From Conexibacter sp. DBS9H8 (GTDB taxonomy: Bacteria; Actinomycetota; Thermoleophilia; Solirubrobacterales; Solirubrobacteraceae): a stretch of 64,000 nt of DNA. Both the position numbers and the translations under genes were made by a program. This document shows, piece after piece, positions 27,118-37,356 of this stretch. The notes under the pieces are model-generated. The model did no database searches. It saw nothing but the letters and a program-made list of their open reading frames with translations, and was not told the origin of the DNA. The stretch is from NCBI RefSeq assembly GCF_023330685.1, contig NZ_CP097128.1, forward strand, positions 2,356,001-2,420,000. The letters are read 5' to 3'. Every line of letters begins with the position of its first letter. Positions within the stretch are counted from its first letter, which is position 1.

Positions 27118-29184
27118 ATGAGCAAGGGCCCCGAGAACAACGGTTCCTCCGCCGCGCCACCGCCGGCCGGTGAGAACCCGCAGAAGTCGGCCCGGCCGAC
27201 CCGCGATTCGCTTCAGGGCGAGCGGACCCCGGCCAGCTCACCCGGCGGACGGCGCCGGGTGGTCATCGATGCCCAGGCCTCACGCCGCGCGCCCGGTGGT
27301 CCTGGCGGCCCGGGAGGCGGGCCCGGTCCCGGACCGGCCAACCAGCCGCCGCGGCGCCAGCGCCGTGGACGTCGCCGCCGCGGCGTCTATGACGAGGAGG
27401 CCGAGTCGCGCCCCAGCCGCACGGGCCCCACGACGCCCGACACGATCCGGATCAACTCCGGTTCGACCGTCCAGCATGTCGCGGAGTATCTCGACGTCTC
27501 CAGCGCCGAGATCATCAAGAAGCTGATGGGGCTCGGTGAGCTCCGCACACTCACCCAGACCCTGCCCGACGAGACGATCGAGGTGCTCGCCGCCGAACTC
27601 GGCAAGCAGGTCGAGATCGTCCACTCCGAGGACGAGGAGATCTCCGAGCCGGTGTTCGAGGACGCTGAGGAGGATCTCGTCACCCGCGCCCCGGTCGTGA
27701 CGATCATGGGCCACGTCGACCACGGCAAGACGAGCCTGCTCGACGCCATCCGAGAGACCGAGGTCGCCGCCGGCGAGGCGGGGGGTATCACCCAGCACAT
27801 CGGCGCGTACCAAGTCCACCACGGTGAGCACACCGTGACGTTTCTCGACACGCCCGGTCATGAGGCGTTCACGGCGATGCGCGCCCGCGGCGCGAAGGTG
27901 ACCGACGTCGCCGTCATCGTCGTCGCCGCCGACGATGGCGTCAAGCCCCAGACCCAGGAGGCGGTCGAGCACGCTAAGACCGCCGACGTGCCGATGATCG
28001 TTGCGGTCAACAAGATCGACAAGGAGGGCGCCGACCCGACCCGGGTGCGCACCGAGATGACCTCACTCGGCCTCCAGCCGGTCGAATGGGGTGGAGACAC
28101 CGACTTCGTCGACGTCTCGGCTCGGACCAAGGACGGACTTGACGATCTGCTCGACACGATCGTCGCCCAGGCCGAGCTGATGGAGCTGCGCGCCAACGCG
28201 GAGGCGGCCGCTTCGGGGACGGTGATCGAATCGAAGCTCGACTCCGGACGCGGTGCCGTCGTCACCGCGCTGATCGTTCGTGGCACGCTGGAGGTTGGCG
28301 ACGCCGTCGTCGCCGGGGCCCACTGGGGCCGCGTCCGGGCGATGAGCGACTTCCTCGGTAACCGGGTCAGCCAGGCGCTGCCGGGGGAGCCTGTCGAAGT
28401 GCTCGGGTTCGACTCGGTGCCGGAAGCTGGAGAACGCTTTCGGGTGGTCGAGAACGACCGTCGCGCCAAGCAGTTGGCCGCCGAGCGGGCGAACCGGCTC
28501 AAGACCGAGGCGCTCGCCCGCCGGCGGAGTAAGCGGGTGAGCCTCGAAAACATCTTCGGGTCCGACCTCGCCGAGCTCAACCTCGTGCTGAAGTCCGACG
28601 TTGCCGGGTCACTTGAGGCGATCCAGGATGAGATCTCCAAGCTGCCCCAGGACGAGGTTGCCGTCAATGTCGTCCGCAAGGCGGTCGGCGCGGTCACCGA
28701 GTCAGACGTGATGCTCGCGGCCGCCTCGGACGCGATCATCCTCGCATTCAACGTCCGGCCGGTCGGCGACGCCCGTGCGGTCGCGGACCGCGAGGGCGTC
28801 GAGATCCGCTCCTACAGCGTCATCTACCGTGCGATGGAGGAGCTGCGCCAGGCGATGCAGGGGATGCTCGCTCCCGAGGAGGTCGAGGACGCCGTCGGCT
28901 CGGCGGAGGTCCGCCAGATCTTCCGGGCCTCTCGCGTCGGCACGATCGCCGGCTCCCACGTCACCGAGGGCAAGCTGACCCGTGGTGGCCGGGTCCGCCT
29001 TGTGCGTGACGGGACCGTCATCTACACGGGTGAGATCGCGTCCCTGCGGCGCATCAGTGAGGACGTTCGTGAGGTTGCCAGCGGCTTCGATTGCGGCATC
29101 ACGCTCAAGGACTACGCCGATATCCGGGAAGGCGATGTCGTCGAGGCCTATGCGACGCGTCAGGTCGAGCGCGAGCTCGCCTGA
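27118..29184 (+). CDS. infB: Translation initiation factor IF-2
   Basis: The 688-residue GTPase has a basic Gly/Pro/Arg-rich N-terminus, the IF2_N-like segment [15 protein letters not shown]1 G-H-V-D-H-G-K-T-S near residue 200, G3 D-T-P-G-H-E and G4 N-K-I-D, then the IF-2 specific domains. It places initiator tRNA on the 30S subunit. The N-terminal region is short compared with the roughly 1000-residue streptomycete proteins. Confidence 0.97.
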   Translation: MSKGPENNGSSAAPPPAGENPQKSARPTRDSLQGERTPASSPGGRRRVVIDAQASRRAPGGPGGPGGGPGPGPANQPPRRQRRGRRRRGVYDEEAESRPSRTGPTTPDTIRINSGSTVQHVAEYLDVSSAEIIKKLMGLGELRTLTQTLPDETIEVLAAELGKQVEIVHSEDEEISEPVFEDAEEDLVTRAPVVTIMGHVDHGKTSLLDAIRETEVAAGEAGGITQHIGAYQVHHGEHTVTFLDTPGHEAFTAMRARGAKVTDVAVIVVAADDGVKPQTQEAVEHAKTADVPMIVAVNKIDKEGADPTRVRTEMTSLGLQPVEWGGDTDFVDVSARTKDGLDDLLDTIVAQAELMELRANAEAAASGTVIESKLDSGRGAVVTALIVRGTLEVGDAVVAGAHWGRVRAMSDFLGNRVSQALPGEPVEVLGFDSVPEAGERFRVVENDRRAKQLAAERANRLKTEALARRRSKRVSLENIFGSDLAELNLVLKSDVAGSLEAIQDEISKLPQDEVAVNVVRKAVGAVTESDVMLAAASDAIILAFNVRPVGDARAVADREGVEIRSYSVIYRAMEELRQAMQGMLAPEEVEDAVGSAEVRQIFRASRVGTIAGSHVTEGKLTRGGRVRLVRDGTVIYTGEIASLRRISEDVREVASGFDCGITLKDYADIREGDVVEAYATRQVERELA

Positions 29185-29223
29185 GCGCTGAGGCCACCGT
29201 CGTGTTCGGGAGCCTCCGATAGC

Positions 29224-29583
29224 ATGGCCGGCGCGAGAATGCGCCGTGTCGACGAGGCGATGCGCGCCGTGCTGTCGGAGGCGATCTCCACCCAACTGCT
29301 CGACCCCCGGGTGGGATTCGTGACCGTCACCGCCGTGAAAACGAGTCCTGATCTCCGGCACGCCCGGGTCTATGTGAGTGTGCTCGGCACTGAGGAGGAG
29401 CAGGAGGCGAGCCTCGAGGGCCTGCGCTGCGCCCACGGCTACCTCCAGGGGTGCGTCGCCGCGGGCCTGCGGCTCAAGCACACCCCGACCCTCGGCTTCC
29501 ACTACGACGAGTCCGTCGACCACGGGATGCGGATCACCGCGCTGGTGGCAGAGCTCGACCGCGGGGGGACCGAGCACCCGTGA
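29224..29583 (+). CDS. rbfA: Ribosome-binding factor A
   Basis: The 119-residue KH-like protein begins R-R-V-D-E-A-M-R, contains V-T-V-T-A-V-K-T-S-P-D-L-R-H-A-R-V-Y-V-S-V-L-G and ends in F-H-Y-D-E-S. RbfA matures the 5' end of 16S rRNA during 30S assembly. It sits in its usual place after infB; its stop overlaps the nrnA start (GTGA). Confidence 0.94.
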   Translation: MAGARMRRVDEAMRAVLSEAISTQLLDPRVGFVTVTAVKTSPDLRHARVYVSVLGTEEEQEASLEGLRCAHGYLQGCVAAGLRLKHTPTLGFHYDESVDHGMRITALVAELDRGGTEHP

Positions 29584-30617
29584 GCGCACCCGCCCCGCTC
29601 CGCGCCGCGCTCGCTCGGGATCAGCTCATCGCCGCGCTGCGTGAGGCTGACAAGCTCGTGGTCGTCACCCACGAGCACCCCGACGGTGATGCGCTGGGTT
29701 CGCTCATCGCCACCCAGCTGATCCTCACTCAGCTGGGCAAGGACAGCGTGCTCTACATCGTTGACGGCGAGTTCCCGCTTCCCTACGAGTACGGCTTCCT
29801 CGGCCTCCCGGGCCACATCTCGGCGCCGCCCACCGATCTCGCTGAACGCACCCTCGTCTTTCTCGACTGCGGCAACATCGACCGCAACCCCGCGGCGGCG
29901 GCCCTCTGCATTCCGGGGGCGAAGATCCTCAACGTCGACCACCACCACGACAACACCCGCTTTGGCACGGTCAATCACGTCGACGCCGAGGCCTCCTGCA
30001 CGGCGGAGATCGTCTGGGGCCTGATGGGCGCCCTCGGCGCCGAGCTCACGCCTCAGATCGCCGAGGCGCTGTATGTCGGACTGCTCACCGACAGCGGTTC
30101 GTTCAACTACGACAGCACGAGCCCCCGTTCGCACCTGATGGCAGCGGAGCTGATCGCCGCCGGCATCGAGGTGCACCGCATCTACCGCCGGGTCTACGAA
30201 GACGTTCCCTACGCCAAGCTGGCCCTGCTCGCCCGCGGGCTCAGCCGCGTCGAGCGCTATGACGACGGGCGCCTGATCGTCAGCCAGCTCAGCGCAGAGG
30301 ACTTCGCCGGCGCAGCCGCGGAGAGCAGCTACTCCGAGGGGGTTATCGATCACCTGCGCGCCGTCCGGGACACGGTGATGGCCGCGCTCGTCCGGGACCG
30401 GCTCGACCCCACCGGCGCCGCCGAGCTGACATCCGACGGGGCGCGGGTGCGCAAGGTGTCGCTGCGGGCCAGTGATGACCGGGTGGACGTCTCCGCGATC
30501 GCTCGGGAACTCGGCGGCGGCGGTCACCGCGCAGCGGCCGGGTTCACCACCTCGCTCGCCTGGGAGCCGCTCGTGGCGTTCCTGCGCGCGGCGTTGGAGC
30601 GACAGCTCGGTGCCTGA
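29580..30617 (+). CDS. nrnA: DHH/DHHA1 phosphoesterase (NrnA-type nanoRNase / pAp phosphatase)
   Basis: The 345-residue protein has the DHH motifs H-E-H-P-D-G-D-A-L-G (31-40), F-L-D-C-G-N, V-D-H-H-H-D-N and a C-terminal DHHA1 domain with G-G-G-G-H-R-A-A-A-G-F. NrnA proteins degrade 2-5 nt RNAs and dephosphorylate pAp. The GTG at 29580 overlaps the rbfA stop; the earlier frame opening is rejected. The order rbfA-nrnA-truB is common in Gram-positive genomes. Confidence 0.93.
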   Translation: MSAPAPLRAALARDQLIAALREADKLVVVTHEHPDGDALGSLIATQLILTQLGKDSVLYIVDGEFPLPYEYGFLGLPGHISAPPTDLAERTLVFLDCGNIDRNPAAAALCIPGAKILNVDHHHDNTRFGTVNHVDAEASCTAEIVWGLMGALGAELTPQIAEALYVGLLTDSGSFNYDSTSPRSHLMAAELIAAGIEVHRIYRRVYEDVPYAKLALLARGLSRVERYDDGRLIVSQLSAEDFAGAAAESSYSEGVIDHLRAVRDTVMAALVRDRLDPTGAAELTSDGARVRKVSLRASDDRVDVSAIARELGGGGHRAAAGFTTSLAWEPLVAFLRAALERQLGA

Positions 30618-31437
30618 CGGCGTCATCCTCGTCGACAAGCCCGCCGGAGTCACCTCCCATGACGTCGTTGCCGGGCAGCGCCGTCGTCTGCCCCGCGGCA
30701 CCAAGGTCGGGCACGCCGGCACGCTCGACCCGTTCGCGACCGGCCTGCTGCTCATCCTCGTCGGCCGGGCGACTCGTGTTCAGCGGTACGTGATGGCGCT
30801 CGAGAAGCGCTACGACGTCGTCGCCCACTTCGGCGCCCGGTCGGACACCGGTGATCGCGACGGGACCATCACCGAGACCGGCGTGCTGCCCGACGGTGAC
30901 CTGCCCCTGCCGACCGGGCGGTTGCGTCAGCGCCCTCCGGCCTACTCGGCGATCAAGATCGGCGGCCGCCGCGCCTACGACCTCGCCCGGGCCGGGGTCG
31001 CCGTCGAGGTACCTGAGCGGACGGTCGACGTGTTCGCCTTCGACGAGCTGTGGCGTGACGCCGACCGCCGGGCCTACCGGATTCGCTGCGGGTCGGGGAC
31101 CTACGTGCGATCGCTCGTGATGGCCCTCGGGGACGCCTACTGTGAGGAGTTGCGGCGCACCGGCATCGGCCCCTTTGAGGTCGCCGCCGCCGACCCTGAG
31201 GCACTGATCGACCTTGGGGACGCGCTCACCTTCCTCCCCGGGGTCACGCTCGACCCCGGTGCTGCCGTGCGAGCCGGACACGGCCAGCCTGTGTCGGTTC
31301 CCCCCGGCTCCGACCCGGTCGCCGGGGCTGCGGATGCTCCGGTGGCGGTACGCCTGCTCGACCACGACGGTCTCATCGCCGTCGCCGAACCCCGACCCGA
31401 CGGCACCATCAAGCCGGTCGTCGGCTTTCGTGGCTAG
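30610..31437 (+). CDS. truB: tRNA pseudouridine-55 synthase
   Basis: The 275-residue protein has L-V-D-K-P-A-G near the start, the catalytic Asp40 in G-H-A-G-T-L-D-P-F-A-T-G, and R-Q-R-P-P-A-Y-S-A-I-K. It makes pseudouridine 55 in the T loop of tRNAs. The GTG at 30610 overlaps the nrnA stop by 8 nt; an earlier in-frame opening at 30472 lies inside nrnA and is rejected. Confidence 0.95.
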   Translation: MPDGVILVDKPAGVTSHDVVAGQRRRLPRGTKVGHAGTLDPFATGLLLILVGRATRVQRYVMALEKRYDVVAHFGARSDTGDRDGTITETGVLPDGDLPLPTGRLRQRPPAYSAIKIGGRRAYDLARAGVAVEVPERTVDVFAFDELWRDADRRAYRIRCGSGTYVRSLVMALGDAYCEELRRTGIGPFEVAAADPEALIDLGDALTFLPGVTLDPGAAVRAGHGQPVSVPPGSDPVAGAADAPVAVRLLDHDGLIAVAEPRPDGTIKPVVGFRG

Positions 31438-31440
31438 GCT
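31435..31440 (+). promoter_or_regulatory. -10 hexamer TAGGCT of ribF
   Basis: TAGGCT overlaps the truB stop codon and ends 9 nt before the ribF ATG, with no ribosome-binding site between. Confidence 0.45.
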
Positions 31441-31449
31441 TGCCCGGCG

Positions 31450-32394
31450 ATGGACGTGACGCAGCTCGCAGACGTCAGGCCGCGCCCGCGTCGCGTCGCG
31501 GTCGGCGAGTTCGACGGGGTGCACCTCGGGCACCGACGGGTGATCGGCGACGCTGACACCGTCCTCACCTTCGAACCGCACCCCGCGGCCGTCGTCGATC
31601 CGGCCCGGGCCCCGAAGCTGTTGACGAGCCTCGACCTGAAGGCGGAACTGATCGCCGAGCTCGGGGTCAGCGAGCTCGTCGTGATCCCCTTTGACGACCG
31701 CTTCGCCCACCAGACCCCGGAGGCGTTCATCGACCATGTGCTCGTCGAGACGCTCGGGGCGACCGAGGTGGCCGTCGGTGACAACTTCCGCTTTGGCCAC
31801 GGTGCCCGCGGCAGCACCGACCTGCTCGGCGCCGACCCGCGGTTCCGCACCCGCGTCGAGCCGCTCGTCGCCGCCGACGGGGAGACGATCTCCTCCAGCC
31901 GCATCCGCGAGCTGCTGCGCGACGGCCACCTGAGGGAGGCCAACCGGCTCCTCGGCCGCCCGTTCCGGATCCGCGGAGAGGTGATCGGCGGGGACCGGCG
32001 CGGACGCGAGCTCGGCTTCCCGACCGCCAATCTCGCCATCGCCTCCGAGCTGCTCTGTCCCGCCTACGGCGTGTACGCCTGCTGGGTCGGCGACCGGCCG
32101 GCCGCCGTCAGCGTCGGGGTCCGCCCGACCTTCGGTGACGGACTCGCTCCGCTCGTTGAGGCGCACCTGCTCGACTTCAGCGGTGACCTCTACGGAAGGA
32201 TCCTGACCGTCGAGTTCCACGCCTTTCTCCGAGGCGAGGCGCGCTTCGCCACGGTCGAGCCGCTGATCGCCCAGATGCGAGCCGACGTCGCGGAAACGCG
32301 CCGCCAGCTCGGCGCGCACGACGCGCCCGAGGCGGGCGGGGACCCTGCTAGCCTGAGCGTCTCCCATGACTTTGACCCAGGAAATGAAGGCTGA
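31450..32394 (+). CDS. ribF: Bifunctional riboflavin kinase / FAD synthetase
   Basis: The 314-residue protein has an N-terminal nucleotidyltransferase domain ([21 protein letters not shown]) and a C-terminal riboflavin kinase domain from about residue 180 ([11 protein letters not shown]). It makes FMN and FAD. The first motif is E-F-D-G instead of the usual N/S-F-D-G. The 3' end overlaps rpsO by 29 nt. Confidence 0.94.
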   Translation: MDVTQLADVRPRPRRVAVGEFDGVHLGHRRVIGDADTVLTFEPHPAAVVDPARAPKLLTSLDLKAELIAELGVSELVVIPFDDRFAHQTPEAFIDHVLVETLGATEVAVGDNFRFGHGARGSTDLLGADPRFRTRVEPLVAADGETISSSRIRELLRDGHLREANRLLGRPFRIRGEVIGGDRRGRELGFPTANLAIASELLCPAYGVYACWVGDRPAAVSVGVRPTFGDGLAPLVEAHLLDFSGDLYGRILTVEFHAFLRGEARFATVEPLIAQMRADVAETRRQLGAHDAPEAGGDPASLSVSHDFDPGNEG

Positions 32395-32635
32395 GCTGAT
32401 CACCAAGTTCGGTGAGTCACCCAGCGACACCGGCAAGACCGAGGTGCAGGTGGCCCTGCTCACCGCACGCATCAACCAGCTGACCGACCACCTGCGGGCG
32501 CACAAGAAGGACCATCACTCCCGGCGTGGCCTGCTGATGCTCGTCGGCCAGCGTCGCCGGATGCTCGACTACCTCCAGCACAACGATCTCGAGCGCTACC
32601 GCTCGCTGATCAAGGAGCTCGGCCTCCGTCGCTGA
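32366..32635 (+). CDS. rpsO: 30S ribosomal protein S15
   Basis: The 89-residue protein is a full-length S15 with [28 protein letters not shown] and R-R-R-M-L-D-Y-L. It binds 16S rRNA early in assembly. The ATG at 32366 lies inside ribF but gives the standard N-terminus. In most bacteria pnp follows directly; here a 2.3 kb MFS-TetR block on the other strand intervenes. Confidence 0.96.
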   Translation: MTLTQEMKAELITKFGESPSDTGKTEVQVALLTARINQLTDHLRAHKKDHHSRRGLLMLVGQRRRMLDYLQHNDLERYRSLIKELGLRR

Positions 32636-32638
32636 GCC

Positions 32639-33322
32639 TCACGCCCGCCCGGTACAGCGGTGGGCGCGGGCGTAATCCTCGGGGGTCAACGGGCCCCCGG
32701 GCAGTGGGCAGTCGGATTCCGCGACGGCGCTGATCGCCGACCGGACAAGCGTCATTTGCCGCGCGAGAACGCGGCGGCCATCCTCGCCGCTCACCTCGAC
32801 GGCGACTTTGCAGGCACCCTTGATCAGCATCAGGACGTCAAAGGCGCCGATGTCTCCGCGGATCGTGCCCGCGGCGTGATCGGCGCCGATCAGCGCGTCG
32901 ATCACGCCGATCAGCTCGGAGTGGACCGCCTGGATCTCGGGGCTGTCGAACAGTTCCTCCGCCCCGACCCCTTCAAAGAGGGCCCGGTCGATCTGCTGAC
33001 CCTCGGCGATCGGGTCGATCAGGCTCGCCAGCAACCCCCCGCGCGGCTCACCGGCGCGCAGCAGCGCCTGTCCGAGGTCGACGGCCGCCCGCATCCGTTC
33101 GGCGATGATGGCCGTGACGAGGTCGGCCTTGGTCGGAAAATTCCGAAACAGGGTGGCCCGGCCGACCCCGGCCCGGTCGGCGATCTCGGTCACCGGCACC
33201 TCGAGACCGCGGTCTCGGAACAGCTCGGAGGCGGCCTGGAGGATCCGCTCGCGGTTGCGAGCCGCGTCTGCGCGCGGACGCCGGTGCGATCCCTCAGAAG
33301 CGGTGGTCGACGCCGAGCCCAT
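32639..33322 (-). CDS. TetR-family transcriptional regulator
   Basis: The 227-residue protein has an N-terminal TetR helix-turn-helix (I-L-Q-A-A-S-E-L-F-R-D-R-G, then T-E-I-A-D-R-A-G-V-G-R-A-T-L-F-R-N-F-P-T-K) and a ligand-binding C-terminal half. It lies 97 nt downstream of the MFS exporter on the same strand and probably represses it in response to an exported drug. The ATG at 33322 has AGGA eight nt upstream; ATG 33331 is possible. A longer frame to 34171 is a shadow of the exporter. Confidence 0.9.
   Translation of the reverse strand: MGSASTTASEGSHRRPRADAARNRERILQAASELFRDRGLEVPVTEIADRAGVGRATLFRNFPTKADLVTAIIAERMRAAVDLGQALLRAGEPRGGLLASLIDPIAEGQQIDRALFEGVGAEELFDSPEIQAVHSELIGVIDALIGADHAAGTIRGDIGAFDVLMLIKGACKVAVEVSGEDGRRVLARQMTLVRSAISAVAESDCPLPGGPLTPEDYARAHRCTGRA
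32641..32673. terminator. Bidirectional hairpin between rpsO and tetR-like gene
   Basis: An 8-bp stem (32641-32648 with 32666-32673) lies 5 nt after the rpsO stop and within the last codons of the convergent regulator gene, so it could serve rpsO and slow the opposing transcript. Confidence 0.5.
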
Positions 33323-33419
33323 TCTCACCATCCTAGGACGTGACGGCGCCCGCAGTCGGGCCTGAGCGGGCCGGCGCGGGTCGGGCCCTCGGCCCCCGAA
33401 CGACGCCGGCCCTGCGCTC

Positions 33420-34871
33420 TCATGCGGCGGTGAGGATCGCGCCGGGATCGAGCTCGAGACCGCTGAGATGGCGGCGGCGGAGGAAGAGCACGATCGCCGC
33501 AGCGCCGGTCCCGAGCATGATCGCAGCCGCGAGGAACGCGACGTGGTAGCCCGAGACGGTCGCCGCGACGACACCGGTGTGGCCCTTGAGAAGGGCGCCG
33601 GTGCGGGAGGCCGACAGTGTCGCGAGGATGGCGAGCCCGAGCGAGCCACCGACCTGCTGGGCGCTGTTGAAGAGCCCGGAAGCGAGCCCGGCGTCGTCGT
33701 TGCCGACGCCCGAGGTCCCCAGCAGCGTGATCGGCACGAACGTGAAGCCCATGCCGATGGCGAGCGGGAAGAGGCCGACGAGGAGGTCGGTGACGTAGTG
33801 GGCGTGGGTGTCGGGGACACGGGTGAGGTAGAGCAGCCCGGCCGCAGCGAGACTGAGCCCCGCGACCGCCATGTTGCGGACGCCGATGCGGGGGATGAGC
33901 GCCTGGGAGACGCCGGCGCCGAGGATGATCCCGACGGACACGGGGAGGAAGGCGAGCCCGGCCTGGAGCGGGTCATAGCCCATGATGTCCTGTACGTACA
34001 GGGAGGCGAAGAAGAACATGCCGAACATCCCCGAGGCGACGAGGAGCATGACGACGTTCGCCGTGGCGATCGAGCGGACCCGGAAGATCGTGAGCTTGAC
34101 AAGCGGGGCGGCACTGCGGCTCTCGAGCAGCAGGAACGCACCGAGTAGGAGCACGCCCGCAGCGAGGACACCGAGCGTCCGGTCGCTACCCCAGCCCCAG
34201 GTCTGGGATTTGACGATCCCGAACACGAGCGCGAGCAGCCCGGCCGTCACCGTCGTCGCGCCGAGCGCGTCGAACCGGCGGTGACCGAGCTCGGCGGTCG
34301 ACTCGGGGATGTAGCGGAGGGCCATCAGCACCGTCACCGCGCCGACGGGGAGGTTGACGAAGAAGTTCCAACGCCAGGAGACGAGGTCGGTGAGGACGCC
34401 CCCGAGCAGCAGGCCGGAGGCGGCGCCGGCGGCGGCGATCGCCGACCACACCCCGAGCGCCCGGGTGCGCTCGGCGCGATCCCGGAAGGTCGTCATCACG
34501 ATCGACAGGGCGGCGGGGGAGACGAGGGCGCCTCCGAGCCCCTGGAGCCCCCGGCCGAGGATCAACCACGTGCCGCTCTGGGCCAGTCCATTGAGCAGGC
34601 TCGCGGCGCTGAACAGGATCACCCCGGCGATGAACAGGCGCCGGCGCCCGAGCAGGTCCGCCGCCCGCCCGCCGAGAAGGAGGAAGCCACCGAAGATGAG
34701 CGTGTAGCCGTTGACGACCCACTGCAGATTGGCCGGGGAGAACTGCAGCCCGCGCTGAATCGACGGCAACGCAACGTTGACGACGGTGTTGTCGAGGACG
34801 ACCATGAACTGGGCCATGCAGGCGATCACGAGGATCGCCCACTTGTGAGCGACGGCGGGCGGGGCGGGCAT
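33420..34871 (-). CDS. MFS multidrug exporter (DHA2, 14-helix type)
   Basis: The 483-residue protein is strongly hydrophobic with about 14 predicted helices. It has the DHA2 signatures V-V-L-D-N-T-V-V-N-V-A-L-P in helix 1, W-V-V-N-G-Y-T-L, the loop motif G-G-R-A-A-D-L-L-G-R-R-R and G-R-G-L-Q-G-L-G-G-A-L in helix 4. It should export drugs using the proton gradient. The ATG at 34871 has GGAGGT eight nt upstream, so it is preferred to the ATG at 34925. A TAGGCT hexamer at 34926-34931 could be its -10. Confidence 0.92.
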   Translation of the reverse strand: MPAPPAVAHKWAILVIACMAQFMVVLDNTVVNVALPSIQRGLQFSPANLQWVVNGYTLIFGGFLLLGGRAADLLGRRRLFIAGVILFSAASLLNGLAQSGTWLILGRGLQGLGGALVSPAALSIVMTTFRDRAERTRALGVWSAIAAAGAASGLLLGGVLTDLVSWRWNFFVNLPVGAVTVLMALRYIPESTAELGHRRFDALGATTVTAGLLALVFGIVKSQTWGWGSDRTLGVLAAGVLLLGAFLLLESRSAAPLVKLTIFRVRSIATANVVMLLVASGMFGMFFFASLYVQDIMGYDPLQAGLAFLPVSVGIILGAGVSQALIPRIGVRNMAVAGLSLAAAGLLYLTRVPDTHAHYVTDLLVGLFPLAIGMGFTFVPITLLGTSGVGNDDAGLASGLFNSAQQVGGSLGLAILATLSASRTGALLKGHTGVVAATVSGYHVAFLAAAIMLGTGAAAIVLFLRRRHLSGLELDPGAILTAA

Positions 34872-35047
34872 CGGGCGGGACCTCCAGGACGGGAATCGGG
34901 CGATATGAGACTCCAAGGTCCACATAGCCTAGCAGTGAACTGAGACGGCGTGGTCCGCTTATTCCGCCGCCCGTCAGCGACCGGGGTCCGCGGGGGCGTG
35001 TACTAGCATTCGCCGGGTTCGGAAACCGAGATGAACTCAGAGACGCA

Positions 35048-35069
35048 CTTCGCCGACCGAAGGGCGAAG
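35048..35069 (+). promoter_or_regulatory. Hairpin in the pnp leader
   Basis: A perfect 7-bp stem (35048-35054 with 35063-35069) with an 8-nt loop lies 25 nt before the pnp ATG. A -10-like TAGCAT at 35004-35009 would place it in the 5' leader. In E. coli a leader hairpin cut by RNase III lets PNPase repress its own mRNA; a similar role here is inference. Confidence 0.45.
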
Positions 35070-35094
35070 CGAGAAGCAGAAGGGAAATCACAAT

Positions 35095-37356
35095 ATGTCC
35101 GAGTCCGTTACCCGCGTAACGGCAGAGATCTCCGGCAAGGAGATCTCTTTCGAGACCGGCAAGCTGGCCAAGCAGGCCACCGGTTCAGTCGTCGTCCGTG
35201 CCGGCGAGACGATGGTGCTCTGCACCGCAGTCGTCGGCAACGTCCGGGACATGGGGTTTCTGCCCCTGACCGTCGACGTCGAGGAGCGCATGTACGCCGC
35301 CGGGAAGATCCCCGGGAGCTTCTTCAAGCGTGAAGGCCGGGCGGGGGAGAAGGCAACCCTGACGGCACGCATGATCGACCGGCCGATCCGTCCGCTCTTC
35401 CCCAAGGGCTGGAACTACGAGACCCAGCTCGTCGCGATGCCGCTGTCGGTTGACCATGTCAACCCCTACGACATCCTCGCGATCAACGGCGCCTCGGCCG
35501 CGCTGCAACTGACCGGCGCCCCCGTCACCGCTGCCGTCGGCGCGGTCCGGATCGGCAAGGTCGACGGCAACTTCGTCGTCAACCCGGACGAGCAGGACCT
35601 CGTCGACAACAGTGACCTCGACCTCATCGTCGCCGGCACCGTCGACGGGATCACGATGGTCGAGGCGGGGGCGAACGAGATCCCCGAGGCCGAGATCCTC
35701 GACGCCCTCGACATCGCCCACGAGGCGATCCGCAAGCTCTGCGCCGCCCAGGCCGAGCTCAAGGCCAAGGCCGGCAAGCCCGAGATCGCCTTCACGGCGC
35801 CGACGGTCCACCCCGACCTCTACGCCCAGGTCGTCGCCTCCCACGGCGCCGCCCTCAACGAGGCGACCGCGATCGAGGACAAGCTCGAGCGCCAGAACCG
35901 CACCGAGGAGGCCAAGGCCGCGATCATCGAGAAGTACGCCGGTGACCCCGAGGCCGAGGGCTATGCGGAGGCGCGCGCCCACGCCCAGCGGGCCGCCGAC
36001 AAGCTCGAGAAGTCGCTCATCCGTGAGCGGATCGCCGTCAAGAAGATCCGGCCGGACGGCCGCAGCTCGGAGGAGATCCGCCAGATCGACGTCGAGGTCG
36101 GCGTCACCCCCCGCACCCACGGCTCTGGCCTGTTCACCCGCGGGCAGACCCAGGTCCTCTCGACCGTCGCCCTCGGCACGACGCGCGAGGAGATGCGCCT
36201 CGACACCCTCGGCCTGGAGACGACCAAGCGCTACATCCACCACTACAACTTCCCGCCCTTCAGCGTCGGGGAGGCCGGGCGGATGATGGGCCCCAAGCGA
36301 CGTGACATCGGCCACGGCGCGCTCGCCGAGCGCGCCCTCGTCCCGATGATCCCGAGCCAGGAGGACTTCCCGTACACGATCCGGATCGTCTCGGACACGC
36401 TTGAGTCCAACGGCTCCTCGTCGATGGCCTCGGTGTGCGGCTCGACGCTCTGTCTGATGGATGCCGGCGTGCCGCTGAAGAAGCCGGTCGCGGGCATCGC
36501 GATGGGCCTGATCAAGGAGGGTGAGGACCACATCATCCTCACCGACATCGCCGGCGTCGAGGATCACCTCGGCGACATGGACTTCAAGGTCGCCGGCACG
36601 CGGGACGGCATCACCGCCCTGCAGATGGACATCAAGATCACGGGCGTGAGCTTCGAGATCATGCGTGACGCGCTCGCCCAGGCCCTCGCCGCCCGCACCG
36701 CGATCCTCGACAAGATGGCCGCGGTCATCGATACCCCGCGCGGCGAGCTCTCGCGGTATGCGCCGGGGATCTCGACGATCAAGATCGACCCGGAGAAGAT
36801 CGGGCTGCTGATCGGCAAGGGCGGGGAGACCATCCGTGCCCTCCAGGAGGAGTTCGAGTCCCAGATCGACGTCAACGACGAGGGCCAGGTGCTCGTCTAC
36901 GCGTCCAACCGCGAACTCGGCGACGGGCTGATCGACCGGATCCGTTCGATGACCAAGGAGGTCGAGCTCGGCGACCAGTTCACCGGCAAGGTCGTCAAGA
37001 CGACGACCTTCGGCGCCTTCGTCGAACTCGCCAAGGGCACCGACGGCCTCCTGCACATCTCCAACGTCGCCCCCGGCCGGCGCATCGCCACCGTCGAGGA
37101 GGTCCTCAACAAGGGCGATGAGATCGTCGTCCGCGTCGTCGAGGTCGACCGCGAGCGGGGCCGGATCGGTCTGCGCCTCGCCGACGATCCCGAGATCGCG
37201 GGCAAGACCAAGGAGGAGCTCGCCGAGATCGCCGCCGCCGACGGGGCCAAGAGCGGCCCGCCGCGCGGGGACCGTCCGGGTGGACGGGGGGGACGGGACC
37301 GTGACCGCGGACCCCGCCGCGAGCGCGGTCGCGACGCGGACCCGGATCGCGCGTAG
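35095..37356 (+). CDS. pnp: Polyribonucleotide nucleotidyltransferase (PNPase)
   Basis: The 753-residue protein has two RNase PH domains ([24 protein letters not shown] in the first), an all-helical linker, a KH domain ([13 protein letters not shown]) and an S1 domain ([16 protein letters not shown]) before a basic Gly/Arg tail. It degrades RNA 3' to 5' by phosphorolysis. It is followed without a gap by an M16 protease gene, the usual partner. Confidence 0.97.
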   Translation: MSESVTRVTAEISGKEISFETGKLAKQATGSVVVRAGETMVLCTAVVGNVRDMGFLPLTVDVEERMYAAGKIPGSFFKREGRAGEKATLTARMIDRPIRPLFPKGWNYETQLVAMPLSVDHVNPYDILAINGASAALQLTGAPVTAAVGAVRIGKVDGNFVVNPDEQDLVDNSDLDLIVAGTVDGITMVEAGANEIPEAEILDALDIAHEAIRKLCAAQAELKAKAGKPEIAFTAPTVHPDLYAQVVASHGAALNEATAIEDKLERQNRTEEAKAAIIEKYAGDPEAEGYAEARAHAQRAADKLEKSLIRERIAVKKIRPDGRSSEEIRQIDVEVGVTPRTHGSGLFTRGQTQVLSTVALGTTREEMRLDTLGLETTKRYIHHYNFPPFSVGEAGRMMGPKRRDIGHGALAERALVPMIPSQEDFPYTIRIVSDTLESNGSSSMASVCGSTLCLMDAGVPLKKPVAGIAMGLIKEGEDHIILTDIAGVEDHLGDMDFKVAGTRDGITALQMDIKITGVSFEIMRDALAQALAARTAILDKMAAVIDTPRGELSRYAPGISTIKIDPEKIGLLIGKGGETIRALQEEFESQIDVNDEGQVLVYASNRELGDGLIDRIRSMTKEVELGDQFTGKVVKTTTFGAFVELAKGTDGLLHISNVAPGRRIATVEEVLNKGDEIVVRVVEVDRERGRIGLRLADDPEIAGKTKEELAEIAAADGAKSGPPRGDRPGGRGGRDRDRGPRRERGRDADPDRA

